A DNA stretch of 64,000 bases from Brachybacterium epidermidis (GTDB lineage: Bacteria > Actinomycetota > Actinomycetes > Actinomycetales > Dermabacteraceae). The stretch covers positions 1 through 64,000 of the forward strand of contig NZ_JADEYR010000005.1 of assembly GCF_015209585.1 (NCBI RefSeq), read 5' to 3'. A model generated the notes under the pieces. The model did no database searches. It was not told the DNA's origin and saw only the letters and a list, made by a program, of their open reading frames with translations. Below are positions 17,906 through 26,863 of the stretch, one piece after another. The position numbers and the translations under genes were made by a program. Each line of letters opens with the position of its first letter. The first letter of the stretch is position 1.

Positions 17906-18816
17906 ACCACACGGCGCTGAAGCACGATGAACAGGATCATCAGCGGCAGCATCGCCATGAAGCTGGCGGCCATCATCACCGGGTAGTTGGAGGTGAACTG
18001 GCCCTGCATGGTGGAAAGGCCCACCGCCAGGGTGGTGCGGTCGTCGTAGGTGGCCACGATCAGCGGCCACATGAGGTCGTTCCACGAGGCCAGCGCGGTG
18101 AGGATCGCGACAGCGCTGAGGGCAGGGCCGGACAGCGGGAACATGATCCGCCAGAACGTCTGCCATGGGGAGGCCCCGTCCAGGCGTGCCGCCTCCTCCA
18201 GTGAGCGGGGCATGCCCATGAAGTGCTGGCGCATCAGGAAGGTGCCGAAGGCGCTGAAGATACCGGGGGCGGCGATACCAGCCACCGTGTTCAGCCAGCC
18301 CAGCTCCTGGATGATCCCGTACTGCGGGATGAGATAGATCTGGTACGGCACCATCAGGATCGACAGCACCAGGGCGAACAGCACGTTCTTGCCGCGGAAC
18401 TCCATGCGGGCGAAGGCGTAGCCGGCCATGGCGCACAGGATCAGCTGCCCCACCACGCGCAGCACGGTCACGGCGGCGGTGTTGAGGAACTGGTTCAGGA
18501 ACGGGATCTGCTCGAACACGGCCGGGTAGTTCCCCCACTGCGGCTCGGCCGGCAGCCAGGTGGGCGGCACCGAGGTGACCTCGGCATGCGTGGACAGCGA
18601 CATGTTGATCTGCCACAGGAACGGGAACACCATCAGCAGGCCGCCGATCAGCAGCACCGCGTGGGTGCCGTAGCGGGGGCGGGTGCGGCCACCGCCGGTG
18701 CGGGTGCGGCCACCGCCGGTGCGGGTGCGGCCACCGCCGGTGCGGCCGTCGCGGGCACCGCCGTCACGACGACGGTGCGCACTGCCCGGCTCACCCGCCG
18801 TCGGCCCGCCGGCCAT
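17872..18816 (-). CDS. Carbohydrate ABC transporter permease (MalG type), N-terminus unsettled
   Basis: The ORF encodes 314 aa with six membrane helices and the EAA loop EEAARLDGASPWQTFWRIMFP, which docks the ATPase in CUT1 sugar importers. The partner ATPase is not nearby; such operons commonly use a shared MsiK-type ATPase. The N-terminus is doubtful. The likely native start is the ATG at 18917, which overlaps the previous stop as ATGAGTGA, exactly as the upstream permease overlaps the binding-protein gene. That frame (MSETNASKRATT...) runs out of register in a repeat-rich stretch and stops at 18648. The permease frame starts only at an ATG inside the repeats (18816) with no good ribosome-binding site. 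Confidence 0.85.
   Translation of the reverse strand: MAGGPTAGEPGSAHRRRDGGARDGRTGGGRTRTGGGRTRTGGGRTRPRYGTHAVLLIGGLLMVFPFLWQINMSLSTHAEVTSVPPTWLPAEPQWGNYPAVFEQIPFLNQFLNTAAVTVLRVVGQLILCAMAGYAFARMEFRGKNVLFALVLSILMVPYQIYLIPQYGIIQELGWLNTVAGIAAPGIFSAFGTFLMRQHFMGMPRSLEEAARLDGASPWQTFWRIMFPLSGPALSAVAILTALASWNDLMWPLIVATYDDRTTLAVGLSTMQGQFTSNYPVMMAASFMAMLPLMILFIVLQRRVVEGLAHSGMKG
18668..18735. repeat. 21-bp minisatellite at the start of the permease gene
   Basis: Three near-perfect 21-bp copies (core GCGGGTGCGGCCACCGCCGG) plus a partial copy. Nearby, at about 18795-18860, a 15-bp unit with core CCCACCCGCCGTCG is repeated. Both unit lengths are multiples of three, so copy number alone does not explain the frame loss in this gene. 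Confidence 0.7.
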
Positions 18817-18909
18817 CGGCCCACCCGCCGTCGGCCCACCCGCCGTCGGCCCGCCGCCGCCTGCTCGCTCGCGACGGGGGCGGTCGTCGCCCGCTTGCTC
18901 GCATTCGTC

Positions 18910-19920
18910 TCACTCATAGTGGACCCACCTCCTCTGCATCCGGAACTGCAGCAGGGTGATCAGGCCGATGATCAGCAGGATCAGCAGCGCGATCACCGAG
19001 GCGTAGCCCTGGTCGTTCTGCCGGAACGCCTCGGCGTAGAACAGGTACACCAGCGACTGCGTGTCCGCCATGGCGGGGTTGGCCTGCCCCATCATCGCGA
19101 ACAGCAGGTCGAACAGCTGGAAGCCGTTGATCGCGGTGATGATGGTCAGGAAGAAGATGCTCGGGGTGAGCAGCGGGACTGTCACCGAGCGGAACTGGCG
19201 GGCGGGGCCAGCGCCGTCCAGCTGCGCGGCCTCGTACAGCTCCGGCGGGATGCCCTGCAGGCCGGCCGACAGGATGATCACCGCCAGCGGCAGGCTGGAC
19301 CACAGCCCCACGATCGACACCGCCAGCAGCGACCACCCCGGGGCGGTCACCCAGTACGGCCCCTCGATCCCCACCAGGGACAGGGCGTAGTTGATGATCC
19401 CGAACTCCTTGTTGAAGATCATCCGCCACACCAGTGCCACCGCCACCGGCATCGACACCGCTGGCAGGAAGAACAGGATCTGGTAGAAGCGGGAGAACCG
19501 AAGCCCCTTCTGCGTGAGAAGGGAGGCGATGCCCACCGCGATCGGGATGCCCAGCAGCACGATGCCGGTGTAGATCGCAGTGTTCAGGATGGCGCGGGGG
19601 ATGAAGGAGTCCTGGAACAGCTTCGCGTAGTTCTCCAGGCCCGCGAAGGTGCGGCCCCCGAACGGCCCGAAGGTCGAGAAGGAGTTCAGCACCGTGGCCA
19701 CGATGGGCCAGAAGTAGAACACGACGATGCCCAGCATCAGCGGGGCCAGGAACACGAAGGGCCAGGCCCCGTCCTTCCCCCGTCGCCTGCGTCGCTGCGG
19801 CGGCGCCGTGTCCGGCTCGGAGGCGTCGTGCTCGCGGGCGACCTCGGCGCTCGTGCGGGCGAACTGGCCACCGGGGGTGACGGTGTCGGGCACGGGGGCC
19901 TGCGCTGCTCTCTCACTCAT
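18910..19920 (-). CDS. Carbohydrate ABC transporter permease (MalF type)
   Basis: A 336-aa permease with a ~45-residue charged N-terminal tail and six membrane helices. The EAA loop reads YEAAQLDGAGPARQFRSVTVPLL. It pairs with the downstream MalG-type permease and the upstream binding protein as a CUT1 sugar importer. The ATG overlaps the binding-protein stop by 8 bp (ATGAGTGA). Likely regulated by the DeoR and LacI proteins encoded downstream. Confidence 0.93.
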   Translation of the reverse strand: MSERAAQAPVPDTVTPGGQFARTSAEVAREHDASEPDTAPPQRRRRRGKDGAWPFVFLAPLMLGIVVFYFWPIVATVLNSFSTFGPFGGRTFAGLENYAKLFQDSFIPRAILNTAIYTGIVLLGIPIAVGIASLLTQKGLRFSRFYQILFFLPAVSMPVAVALVWRMIFNKEFGIINYALSLVGIEGPYWVTAPGWSLLAVSIVGLWSSLPLAVIILSAGLQGIPPELYEAAQLDGAGPARQFRSVTVPLLTPSIFFLTIITAINGFQLFDLLFAMMGQANPAMADTQSLVYLFYAEAFRQNDQGYASVIALLILLIIGLITLLQFRMQRRWVHYE

Positions 19921-21199
19921 CAGCCAGCACCTCGTTCATCCTCGCGGCCAGTTCCTCGGCGCCGCTCTCGACCTCGCCCATCACGATCTTGGGGAAGAAC
20001 AGCTCCTCCAGCCGCAGCCAGGCCTCGGTGTTCTTCGACGCCGGGTAAGGGTTGGCGGTCTCGGCGGCGTCGATGAAGATGTCCAGGGAGAACTCGGGGA
20101 TCGACTCGACGTAGGCGTCGTTGGTGCCGATGAACGCGGGGTTGGCGGCACCGGCGGCGGCCTGGATCAGGTTCGCCTCCTCCGAACCCAGGAACGCCAG
20201 GAACGCGGAGGCGGCCGGCTTGTTGCGGCTGCGGACGTTCATGGCCTGCCCGATCCCGTGGATCACGTTGCCCTCGGTCCTGCCGTGCATCAGCGGCGCC
20301 ACCCCCAGCTGCTCGAACACCGGGGAGTCCTTGAACACGGCGGCCTCCCAGTTGCCGGACTGGTGCAGGGCGGCGCGACCGGAGTTGAACAGGTCCGCCG
20401 GAGGGTTCTCGGTGGTGTAGCGGACGTCGGGTGCGATGCCGTCTGCCACCATGCCCTCCAGGAAGCTGAACGCCTCGATGGCCTCCGGGGTGTCGTAGCC
20501 GGACTTCGTCTTGTCCTCCAGCAGGATCTGACCGCCGGCCTGCATGACCAGCGGATAGATGTAGGCCTGCGGCCATATCCCGGCGGAGTTGCCCCAGATC
20601 TGCTCGGAGCCGAGCGCCCGGGTGACCATCTCGGAGGCGTCGCGGTACTCCTGCCAGGACCACGACTCGGTGGGCTCGTCCACGCCAGCGCGGTGCAGCA
20701 GCTCGCGGTTGTACCACAGCGCGATGGTGTCGAAGTCCTTGGGGACGGCGTACGGAACGCCCTGGTAGGAGTACAGCTCGTTGAGGTTCGAGGGGTAGTG
20801 GGCGGGGTCGAAGCCCTCCAGGCCGCTGAGGTCCTGCAGCATGCCCTCGGAGGCGTACAGCTCGAAGTTGGGACCGTTGATCCAGAACACGTCGGGCAGC
20901 TCGTCGCCGATCGCCTGGATGCGCAGCATCTCGAAGAAGCTGGCGTTCGCGGTGGTGTTCACCGAGACCGTGATGTTCGGATAGTGCTGGTTGAACGCAT
21001 CGACGATCTCCAGCATCGCCGGCTCCTGCGCCTTGTCCCAGATCTGGTAGGTCACCGTCCCGGAGTCCTCCGGGGTGGCCATGGGGCCCAGTTCCGGATC
21101 CACCTGGGCCTCCGACGAGCTGCAGCCGGTCAGGGCACCCAGGCCGGCCACACCGGTCAGCCCGGCCAGACCCAGCAGGGAGCGTCGTGTGGGCACCAT
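19913..21199 (-). CDS. Extracellular sugar-binding lipoprotein (solute-binding family 1)
   Basis: About 428 aa. The N-terminus TRRSLLGLAGLTGVAGL followed by LTGC is a twin-arginine-like lipoprotein signal with the modified Cys. The mature part has typical family 1 features (VTYQIWDKAQEPAMLEIVDAF, VFWINGP, YAVPKDFDTIALWYN, ASAFLAFLGSEE). It should capture a sugar or oligosaccharide outside the membrane. The ATG at 21199 has AAGGAG only 2 nt upstream; the GTG at 21196 has better 5-nt spacing and may be the true start. First gene of the transporter operon. Confidence 0.92.
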   Translation of the reverse strand: MVPTRRSLLGLAGLTGVAGLGALTGCSSSEAQVDPELGPMATPEDSGTVTYQIWDKAQEPAMLEIVDAFNQHYPNITVSVNTTANASFFEMLRIQAIGDELPDVFWINGPNFELYASEGMLQDLSGLEGFDPAHYPSNLNELYSYQGVPYAVPKDFDTIALWYNRELLHRAGVDEPTESWSWQEYRDASEMVTRALGSEQIWGNSAGIWPQAYIYPLVMQAGGQILLEDKTKSGYDTPEAIEAFSFLEGMVADGIAPDVRYTTENPPADLFNSGRAALHQSGNWEAAVFKDSPVFEQLGVAPLMHGRTEGNVIHGIGQAMNVRSRNKPAASAFLAFLGSEEANLIQAAAGAANPAFIGTNDAYVESIPEFSLDIFIDAAETANPYPASKNTEAWLRLEELFFPKIVMGEVESGAEELAARMNEVLADE

Positions 21200-21323
21200 G
21201 ACTCCTTCGTACGTGGGGCGAGCCCCGGCCTCGCATCGACCAGGCACTGCCCACCGTAGTGCACTGCGTCACGAAGGAGCCCACCCGGGCCCACGCACAC
21301 GGTCGGGTGCGCTGCCCAGCCCG

Positions 21324-22073
21324 TCACCCCGCCCCGAGCGCGTCCAGCGCGGGCCCGGCAGTGTTGATCACGATAATCACGCCAATGATGCCGATCGCCC
21401 AGGAGAAGGCACTGGAGGCGTTCTTCACCGCCCAGCTGTGCAGGCGGTCCATCAGCCGGTCCGCCCTGCCGCCCAGGGCTGCCCGCACCCCGGCCAGTAT
21501 TGCGGCCGGGGCGATCATCAGCGCGCAGTAGCCCACGAGGATCAGGGCCCCGGTGCCGAGCCCCACGCCCATGTCGGCGATGATCCCCATCGCGGCCAGG
21601 TACGGGATCATCGAGGCCGCTTCGATCACTCCGGCCAGCAGGGCCAGGCCGATCAGCAGCAGCGGGCGGCCCGCGGCTTGGCGGACTCGATGGGTCCAGC
21701 GCCGGGCCGATGCCTCCGGGTCCCCGCCGCGCTTGCGGATGGCGGCGGGGTCGATGTGGAAGGACCAGACCACCAGCAGCACCCCGATCACCGCCAGCAC
21801 CAGCATCACCGCGGGCGTGCGCAGCAGGTGCCCCAGGTGCTCCATCAGCGGCAGCAGACCGGCCAGCAGCGCGATCCCCAGCAGCAGGTAGAACACACCG
21901 ATCACGGCCAGGTACAACAGGGTGCGGCCGGCCACGCGACGAGCACCGCCGCCGCCAGCAACCAGCAGGATCAGTGGGATCACCAGGGTGCCCATGGAGG
22001 TGGCGTCCACCAGGGCCAGCACGGCCAGGCCCACGGGGCCCGCAGCGTCGAGCGTCGATTCCATGCCGTCCAT
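21324..22073 (-). CDS. GAP-family (sulfolipid-addressing-type) membrane protein
   Basis: A 249-aa polytopic protein with about six membrane helices: a LALVDATSMGTLVIPLILL opening, a basic loop KRGGDPEASARRWTHR, then LLIGLALLAGVIEAASMIPYLAAMG. This pattern is that of the actinobacterial GAP family, which includes the mycobacterial Sap protein linked to export of surface lipids. The overlapping frame is open further upstream, but the ATG at 22073 is chosen because the protein-like sequence starts there. Divergent from the two-component system. Confidence 0.75.
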   Translation of the reverse strand: MDGMESTLDAAGPVGLAVLALVDATSMGTLVIPLILLVAGGGGARRVAGRTLLYLAVIGVFYLLLGIALLAGLLPLMEHLGHLLRTPAVMLVLAVIGVLLVVWSFHIDPAAIRKRGGDPEASARRWTHRVRQAAGRPLLLIGLALLAGVIEAASMIPYLAAMGIIADMGVGLGTGALILVGYCALMIAPAAILAGVRAALGGRADRLMDRLHSWAVKNASSAFSWAIGIIGVIIVINTAGPALDALGAG

Positions 22074-22154
22074 GCTTCCGCCGGCGCCGCGCCGGGGCGT
22101 CATCCGAAGGTGCTGGAAAGCGTCTCGGCTCCGGCGGCACCCCTGGTCGCGCCG

Positions 22155-22160
22155 TAGTCT
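22155..22160 (+). promoter_or_regulatory. -10 hexamer of a leaderless promoter for the two-component system
   Basis: TAGTCT ends 6 nt before the ATG at 22167 with no ribosome-binding site between. Confidence 0.5.
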
Positions 22161-22166
22161 CTGGGC

Positions 22167-23594
22167 ATGCCCTCCCCCGCAGTGCCCGAGACGGCCGGAC
22201 CGCGCGACGCCCATGCCGCAACCGGCAGGCCGCCCCGCCCCCGCATCGAGGCGCGCGACGTGCTGGTGGCGGTCGGATACGCGTTGCTCGCTGTGGTGCT
22301 GGCGTTCTCGGGCATCAGCAACAGTGGGTTCCTCACCCAGTCGTGGGGACTGGAGGTGTCGCTGCCGCTGATGCTGGTGGCAGCGGCGGCCACGCTGTGG
22401 CGTCGTCGGGCCCCGGTGGTGACGCTGGTGGTCACGGGGCTGGCGAGCCTGGCCGAAGCAATCGCCGGCGGGCAGATCACCGCGTACGTGCTGCTGTTCG
22501 AGGCGCTGTTCACGCCGGTGATCCACGGTTCACGGCAACTGGCAAGGGCCACCACGGGCGTCGCGATCGCTGCCTCGGTGGCGGCGATGCTGGTGGCAGC
22601 CGTGGCGACCGGCTCGATGGAGCTGGTGTTCGTGGTGATGATCGTGGTCGCGCTGGTGACGCTCACCCCGCTGCTGTGGGGCTGGGAGGTGCGCCATCAC
22701 CGGGAGGCGCGCCGCACCGCGGAAGCACTGGCCAGGTCCGCAACGGCCCTGGCACGCTCCCAGCAGGACCTGGCGCAGACCCGTCAGGCCCGCGCAGTGG
22801 AGGGCGAGAGGCGCCGCATCGCCCACGACCTGCACGACGTGATCGCCGGCCACCTCAGCGCTGTCACCCTGCACACCTCTCTGGCCTCATCGCTGGAGGA
22901 TGCCGGTGCGCGCGAGAACTCCCTGCTGACCGCCCGCGATTCGGCGAAGGCGGCCCTGCGGGACCTGCAGTCGATGATCACGGTGCTGTCCACCGAGGAG
23001 CCCGGGGCCCTGCCGCAAGCCACGCTGGACTGGGGCTCGCTCACCGCGCGCCTGCGCGGGCGGGACCCCCGCCTGACGGCGCGGATCGACCCGGCGGTGT
23101 CGGATCCGGAGCAGGTGGACCCGTCGGTGCAGGCTGCGCTGCTGCGGATCGCCTCGGAGGCGGTCACCAACGCGGTGCGCCACGGGCAGGCCCCGATCTC
23201 GCTGCAGGTGGCGTTCGAACCGGCAGGACTGGAGGCACACGTCCCGGCCGAGGTGGGCGCGCCGGCAGGTGTCGACGGTGCCACGCCCGTGGTGCACCTG
23301 GTGCTGGAGAACCGGATCAGCGACAGGGCCGAGGCGGGCACCGGGACCGACGCCGGACTGGGCGTCGGCACCGGGTTGGGCATCGGCGCGATCGGCCACC
23401 GGGCCGCGGCAGTCGGCGGCACCGCCCATGCCGGGCCCGTCCACCCCGGGCCAGGTCACTCCGCACCCGCCCATGCCGGGGCCGCCCACGACGTGCCTCC
23501 CGCCTCGCCCGGCACCTGGCGGGTCGAGGCCCGACTGCCTGCCCGTCCCGTCGGCGCGCTCGCTGCCCATCCTGACCAGGAGGTTCCCGCATGA
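22167..23594 (+). CDS. NarL-type sensor histidine kinase
   Basis: A 475-aa kinase. Residues ~35-175 contain five to six hydrophobic helices (membrane sensor, no clear extracellular domain). The HisKA_3 dimerisation helix has RRRIAHDLHDVIAGHLSAVT with phospho-acceptor H220. The ATPase domain has the N-box IASEAVTNAVRHG and a G-rich GLGIGAIGHRAAAVGG. A 75-residue Pro/Ala/His-rich tail (HAGPVHPGPGHSAPAHAG) is unusual. It overlaps the response regulator as ATGA, so the two form one system; the stimulus is unknown. Confidence 0.92.
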   Translation: MPSPAVPETAGPRDAHAATGRPPRPRIEARDVLVAVGYALLAVVLAFSGISNSGFLTQSWGLEVSLPLMLVAAAATLWRRRAPVVTLVVTGLASLAEAIAGGQITAYVLLFEALFTPVIHGSRQLARATTGVAIAASVAAMLVAAVATGSMELVFVVMIVVALVTLTPLLWGWEVRHHREARRTAEALARSATALARSQQDLAQTRQARAVEGERRRIAHDLHDVIAGHLSAVTLHTSLASSLEDAGARENSLLTARDSAKAALRDLQSMITVLSTEEPGALPQATLDWGSLTARLRGRDPRLTARIDPAVSDPEQVDPSVQAALLRIASEAVTNAVRHGQAPISLQVAFEPAGLEAHVPAEVGAPAGVDGATPVVHLVLENRISDRAEAGTGTDAGLGVGTGLGIGAIGHRAAAVGGTAHAGPVHPGPGHSAPAHAGAAHDVPPASPGTWRVEARLPARPVGALAAHPDQEVPA

Positions 23595-24412
23595 CCGCCC
23601 CCGCCCCGATCCGCGTGGTGGTGGCCGATGACCATCCCGCTGTGCTCTCCGGCCTGGTGGCCCTGCTGAGCTCTGCCCCCGACATCGAGGTGGTGGGCCA
23701 GGCCAGCGACGGCGAGAGTGCGGTGCGCACCGCCCAGGTGCAGCGCCCTGACGTCGTGCTCACCGATGTGCGCATGCCCGGCGCCACGGGCATCGAGATC
23801 ACACCGCGCCTGCGCGAGACAGGCGCGAACGTGCTGGTGATCTCCGGTTTCGACCTGGACGAGTTCGTGCTGGGGGCCCTCGCGGCGGGTGCCGACGGCT
23901 ACCTGGTCAAGACCGAGGACCCGGACCGGATCCTGCAGGCAGTGCGGGATGTGCACCGCGGCGATTCGGTGCTGTCGGTGGCTGCGACGAAGGCCGTGGT
24001 GGCGGCGCTGCGCGGCGGTGGCCACACGGCAGGAATTCCGCAGGCAGAGGAGGCGGAGGCAGCGGGCGCCCGCGCTGGAGGCGCTGTCCCCGTGGCCTCC
24101 GCGGGCTCGTCGGCCCACGTCCCCTCGCTCACCCGCCGGGAGGAGGACGTGTTGGCTCTGGTGGCACAGGGGCTGTCCAATCAGCAGATCGCCTCGGAAC
24201 TGTTCGTGGAGATCACCACCGTGAAGACCCACCTGTCCCACGCGCTGGCGAAGCTGCAGCTGGACTCACGGGTGCAGGCCGCCCTGTGGTGGCAGCAGAA
24301 CCGAGCGAGCCCTCAGCCCCTCAACTCTGGTCAGCCCCCCAACCCTGGCCAGCCCCTCACTCAGGGCCAGCAGCTCAGCCCAGGCCCGCGCCCGTCGGGC
24401 CGGCGTCGGTGA
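23591..24412 (+). CDS. LuxR/NarL-family response regulator
   Basis: A 273-aa regulator. The receiver domain has the acidic pocket (ADDH), phospho-acceptor D59 in LTDVRMPG, and K107 in GYLVKTED. The C-terminal helix-turn-helix is SLTRREEDVLALVAQGLSNQ, QIASELFVEITTVKTHLSHA. A linker rich in Ala/Gly/Glu separates them. The last ~30 residues are a repeat tail (QPLNSGQPPNPGQPL type) encoded by an 18-bp minisatellite and absent from the usual family. Partner of the overlapping histidine kinase. Confidence 0.93.
   Translation: MTAPAPIRVVVADDHPAVLSGLVALLSSAPDIEVVGQASDGESAVRTAQVQRPDVVLTDVRMPGATGIEITPRLRETGANVLVISGFDLDEFVLGALAAGADGYLVKTEDPDRILQAVRDVHRGDSVLSVAATKAVVAALRGGGHTAGIPQAEEAEAAGARAGGAVPVASAGSSAHVPSLTRREEDVLALVAQGLSNQQIASELFVEITTVKTHLSHALAKLQLDSRVQAALWWQQNRASPQPLNSGQPPNPGQPLTQGQQLSPGPRPSGRRR
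24314..24385. repeat. 18-bp minisatellite in the response-regulator tail
   Basis: Four degenerate 18-bp units starting CAGCCCC or CAGCAGC, in frame, encoding six-residue repeats beginning Gln-Pro. Another example of repeat growth at a gene end in this window. Confidence 0.7.
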
Positions 24413-24551
24413 CGTCGACCAGTTCGACACCCGCGGGGTCACGGCCGTTGTAAGGGTGGATCGCCGCGAAGTCATGCGGTGTAGCGTCGACCCTAGATCT
24501 CCCCGCCGCATCTGACCATGGGGAGAGGTACCCATCGTCCCCGGAGGTCCC

Positions 24552-25040
24552 GTGAGGATGCAGACGAGCCGACGCACCGGCCTGCTCGCCGCCTGTGCGG
24601 TGCTCCCGCTGGCTGCGTGCGGCAGCTCCGCTCCACTGGCCGCGGACGGGGCCGTCGCGCACTACGACGGTGCAGCAGAGGCAGTCTTCGACGTCCTGTC
24701 CGACGGCGACGACCAGTGGAGCCTCGCCGAGGAGACGCGGAAGGTCACCGACAGCGGCGGGACCTGCGAGTACACCGCTGGCACCTGGACTCCCGAGGCG
24801 TCGTTGCCGTCGGTGGACAGCACCGGTTGGCAGGAGCGCCTGGATGCGTTGAACCCCGTGCTGACAGAGCACGGCTTCGAGGAGGCCTCGAGAACCACAC
24901 AGGACGGCTCCCGCGAAGTGCTGGAGACCCGCGACGAGCACGGCGCCACCCTGCAGATCACCGAACAGGGCCAGGTTCGCATCTGGGGCGCCGAGGTAGA
25001 CGCCGACCCCTGCGACCCGGCGGAGCTGGGGCTGGGCTGA
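24552..25040 (+). CDS. Small secreted lipoprotein, unknown function
   Basis: A 162-aa protein with a lipoprotein signal (RRTGLLAACAVLPLAACGSS; the Cys of LAAC is the lipidation site). The mature part has two Cys (TCEYTAG and ADPCDP) and no recognised domain. The GTG start is supported by GGAGG 4 nt upstream; an ATG two codons later is possible. The gene ends at a strong shared hairpin. Confidence 0.75.
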   Translation: MRMQTSRRTGLLAACAVLPLAACGSSAPLAADGAVAHYDGAAEAVFDVLSDGDDQWSLAEETRKVTDSGGTCEYTAGTWTPEASLPSVDSTGWQERLDALNPVLTEHGFEEASRTTQDGSREVLETRDEHGATLQITEQGQVRIWGAEVDADPCDPAELGLG

Positions 25041-25103
25041 ATGGCGGCGGGAGGGATCGATCGGCAGTAGAAGCGCCGCGCAGCGGAAGCGCCACTCCGG
25101 AGA

Positions 25104-25161
25104 CTGAGAGCGGCGCCCACCTGAGAACCACAAATGGTTCTGAGGCGCGCCCCGCTCTCAG
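25104..25161. terminator. Bidirectional terminator between convergent genes
   Basis: A 58-nt hairpin: perfect outer arms CTGAGAGCGG (25104-25113) / CCGCTCTCAG (25152-25161) and perfect inner arms AGAACCA / TGGTTCT around CAAA. It lies between the lipoprotein gene (+) and the 104-aa gene (-) and can serve both. Confidence 0.8.
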
Positions 25162-25171
25162 TGCCGCAGAG

Positions 25172-25486
25172 CTACCCCTGCAGCCCGCCACGCTGGGCGA
25201 GCTTGTCCTTGATGCCGCGCAGGGTGCGGCCCAGGGCCGAGCTGTCCTCCTCCTCGGGCGGGACCTCGGCGTAGGTGACCACGGCGCGCATGTTGCCCAG
25301 GTCGATGCTGGGCTTTCCGCTCTCCAGCAGCTGGCCGAGTCGCTCGCCGACGAGCTTCTCGAACTGCTCGGCGGCCTCCGCACCGCGCTTCTGGCGGGTC
25401 TCCTCGAGGCGCTCGCGCAGCAGCTTCGCTGCCACGGGCGAGGCGGGGATGGGGTGAGGGTGCCCGGCGACGGTGATCTGTTCCAT
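25172..25486 (-). CDS. Conserved-looking hypothetical protein, 104 aa
   Basis: A small soluble protein (MEQITVAGHPHPIPASPVAA...) with a long charged helix (LLRERLEETRQKRGAEAAEQ) and no membrane segment or motif I recognise. It begins 2 nt after the aldo/keto reductase stop (TGACCATG) and is surely cotranscribed with it. An AGGA lies 9 nt before the ATG. Confidence 0.65.
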   Translation of the reverse strand: MEQITVAGHPHPIPASPVAAKLLRERLEETRQKRGAEAAEQFEKLVGERLGQLLESGKPSIDLGNMRAVVTYAEVPPEEEDSSALGRTLRGIKDKLAQRGGLQG

Positions 25487-25488
25487 GG

Positions 25489-26532
25489 TCACTGATCCTG
25501 CACCAGCAGGCGGTGGCGTTGCTGCACCCCAGCCGCGCCATAGGGGTAGGGGTCCACGCGCGGGGCGCTGACCTCGGTGAGGCGCTGCAGCTCCTGCTCG
25601 CTCAGCTCGAGGCCGACGGCGGCCATGTTGTCGTGCAGCTGGTCGAGATTGCGGGCACCGATGATCACGGAGGTGACGGCAGGCTGGGCGGTGAGCCAGG
25701 CCAGTGCCACCTGGGAGGCGGTTGCCCCGTGGGCCTCGGCGATCTCGCGCACCACCTCGAGGGTGTTCCAGGTGCGCTCGTCGTCGTTGCGGGCTTGCCA
25801 GGCCTCCATGCCGCGCTTGGGGTTCTCCCCCAGCCTCGTGGCGCCCGTCGGCGGCACATCGCGCTCGTACTTGCCGCTCAGCCAGCCGCCGGCCAGCGGC
25901 GACCAGGGCAGCAGGCCCAGGCCGGCGTCCTGGCAGGCGGGCACGATCTCGTGCTCGATGTCCCGCACCAGCAGGTTGTACTGCGGCTGCAGGGTGACGG
26001 GCAGCGCCCAGTTGTGGGCCTTGGCCACCTGCACGGCCTTGGTGACCTGCCAGCCCAGGTAGTTGGAGAAACCGTAGTAGGAGATCAGCCCCGCGTGGAT
26101 CGCATCGTCCAGGAAGTCCAGGGTCTCCTCGAGCGGGGTGTGGGCGTCCCAGGCGTGCATCTGGTACAGGTCGATGTGGTCCACCTGCAGTCGGCGCAGG
26201 GAGTCCTCCAGGGCGCGGCGCAGGTGGCGGCGTGAGGTGCCCATGTCGTTGGGCGCCTTGCCCATCGGGAAGCGGGCCTTGGTGGCCAGCACCACGTCCT
26301 TGGCCAGGTCGGGGTGGTCGAACAGCCAGCGGCCGATGATCTCCTCGCTGACCCCGGCGCTGTACACGTCGGCCGTGTCCAGGAGGTTGCCGCCGGCCTC
26401 GACGTAGGCGGTGATGATCTCGTGCGAGGCGGCCTCGTCGGCCTCGGCACCGAAGGTCATGGTGCCCAGCGTCTGCACGGAGACGGCGGTGCCGCTGCGG
26501 CCCAGGGTGCGGTACTGCATGTCTGCGCTCAT
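25489..26532 (-). CDS. Aldo/keto reductase (voltage-gated K+ channel beta-subunit-like group)
   Basis: A 347-aa oxidoreductase. NLLDTADVYSAGVSEEIIGRWL contains the catalytic Asp and Tyr, VLATKARFPMG the Lys, and DLYQMHAWD the His. SYYGFSNYLGWQ, LQPQYNLLVR and LLPWSPLAGGWLSGKYERD are typical of the YghZ/AKR12-like branch. The C-terminal VTSVIIGARNLDQL binds NADPH. Start at 26532 (MSADMQYRTLG); Met-5 is an alternative. Only about 20-25% similar by eye to the other aldo/keto reductase in this window, so not a recent duplicate. Confidence 0.9.
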   Translation of the reverse strand: MSADMQYRTLGRSGTAVSVQTLGTMTFGAEADEAASHEIITAYVEAGGNLLDTADVYSAGVSEEIIGRWLFDHPDLAKDVVLATKARFPMGKAPNDMGTSRRHLRRALEDSLRRLQVDHIDLYQMHAWDAHTPLEETLDFLDDAIHAGLISYYGFSNYLGWQVTKAVQVAKAHNWALPVTLQPQYNLLVRDIEHEIVPACQDAGLGLLPWSPLAGGWLSGKYERDVPPTGATRLGENPKRGMEAWQARNDDERTWNTLEVVREIAEAHGATASQVALAWLTAQPAVTSVIIGARNLDQLHDNMAAVGLELSEQELQRLTEVSAPRVDPYPYGAAGVQQRHRLLVQDQ

Positions 26533-26656
26533 CACCCCAGTGTTCCAAGGTGCGCGCCGAGGTGCCAGGGCCCACGGCCGGTAAGGGGCCTGCCAAGCTG
26601 ATACCGTCCACATCCCACCGGGCCTACGCGCTCGACCTTCCTGATCGGAGCCTCGC

Positions 26657-26863
26657 ATGCTGCTCATCGCTGGCGTCACCGGAAAGACCGACAACCAGGG
26701 GCCGGGCGCCACCCGCACCTGCCCGCGCTGCGGCAACACCACCCAGTGGCAGCGTCTGAAGAGCTACCGGCAGTTCACGCTGTTCTTCGTGCTCCCCCTG
26801 TGGCGCTGGGGCCGCCAGGAGTACGAGCAGTGCGGGGTGTGCGGGCAGACGGCTGCGGCCTGA
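26657..26863 (+). CDS. Small zinc-ribbon protein, 68 aa
   Basis: Two CxxC pairs, CPRCGN and CGVCGQ, separated by ~33 residues, form a zinc ribbon. Between them is a hydrophobic stretch (FTLFFVLPLWRWG) that may be a short membrane anchor or part of the fold. Small actinobacterial zinc-ribbon proteins of this form have no known role. Its stop codon begins a 17-bp tandem repeat. Confidence 0.75.
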   Translation: MLLIAGVTGKTDNQGPGATRTCPRCGNTTQWQRLKSYRQFTLFFVLPLWRWGRQEYEQCGVCGQTAAA

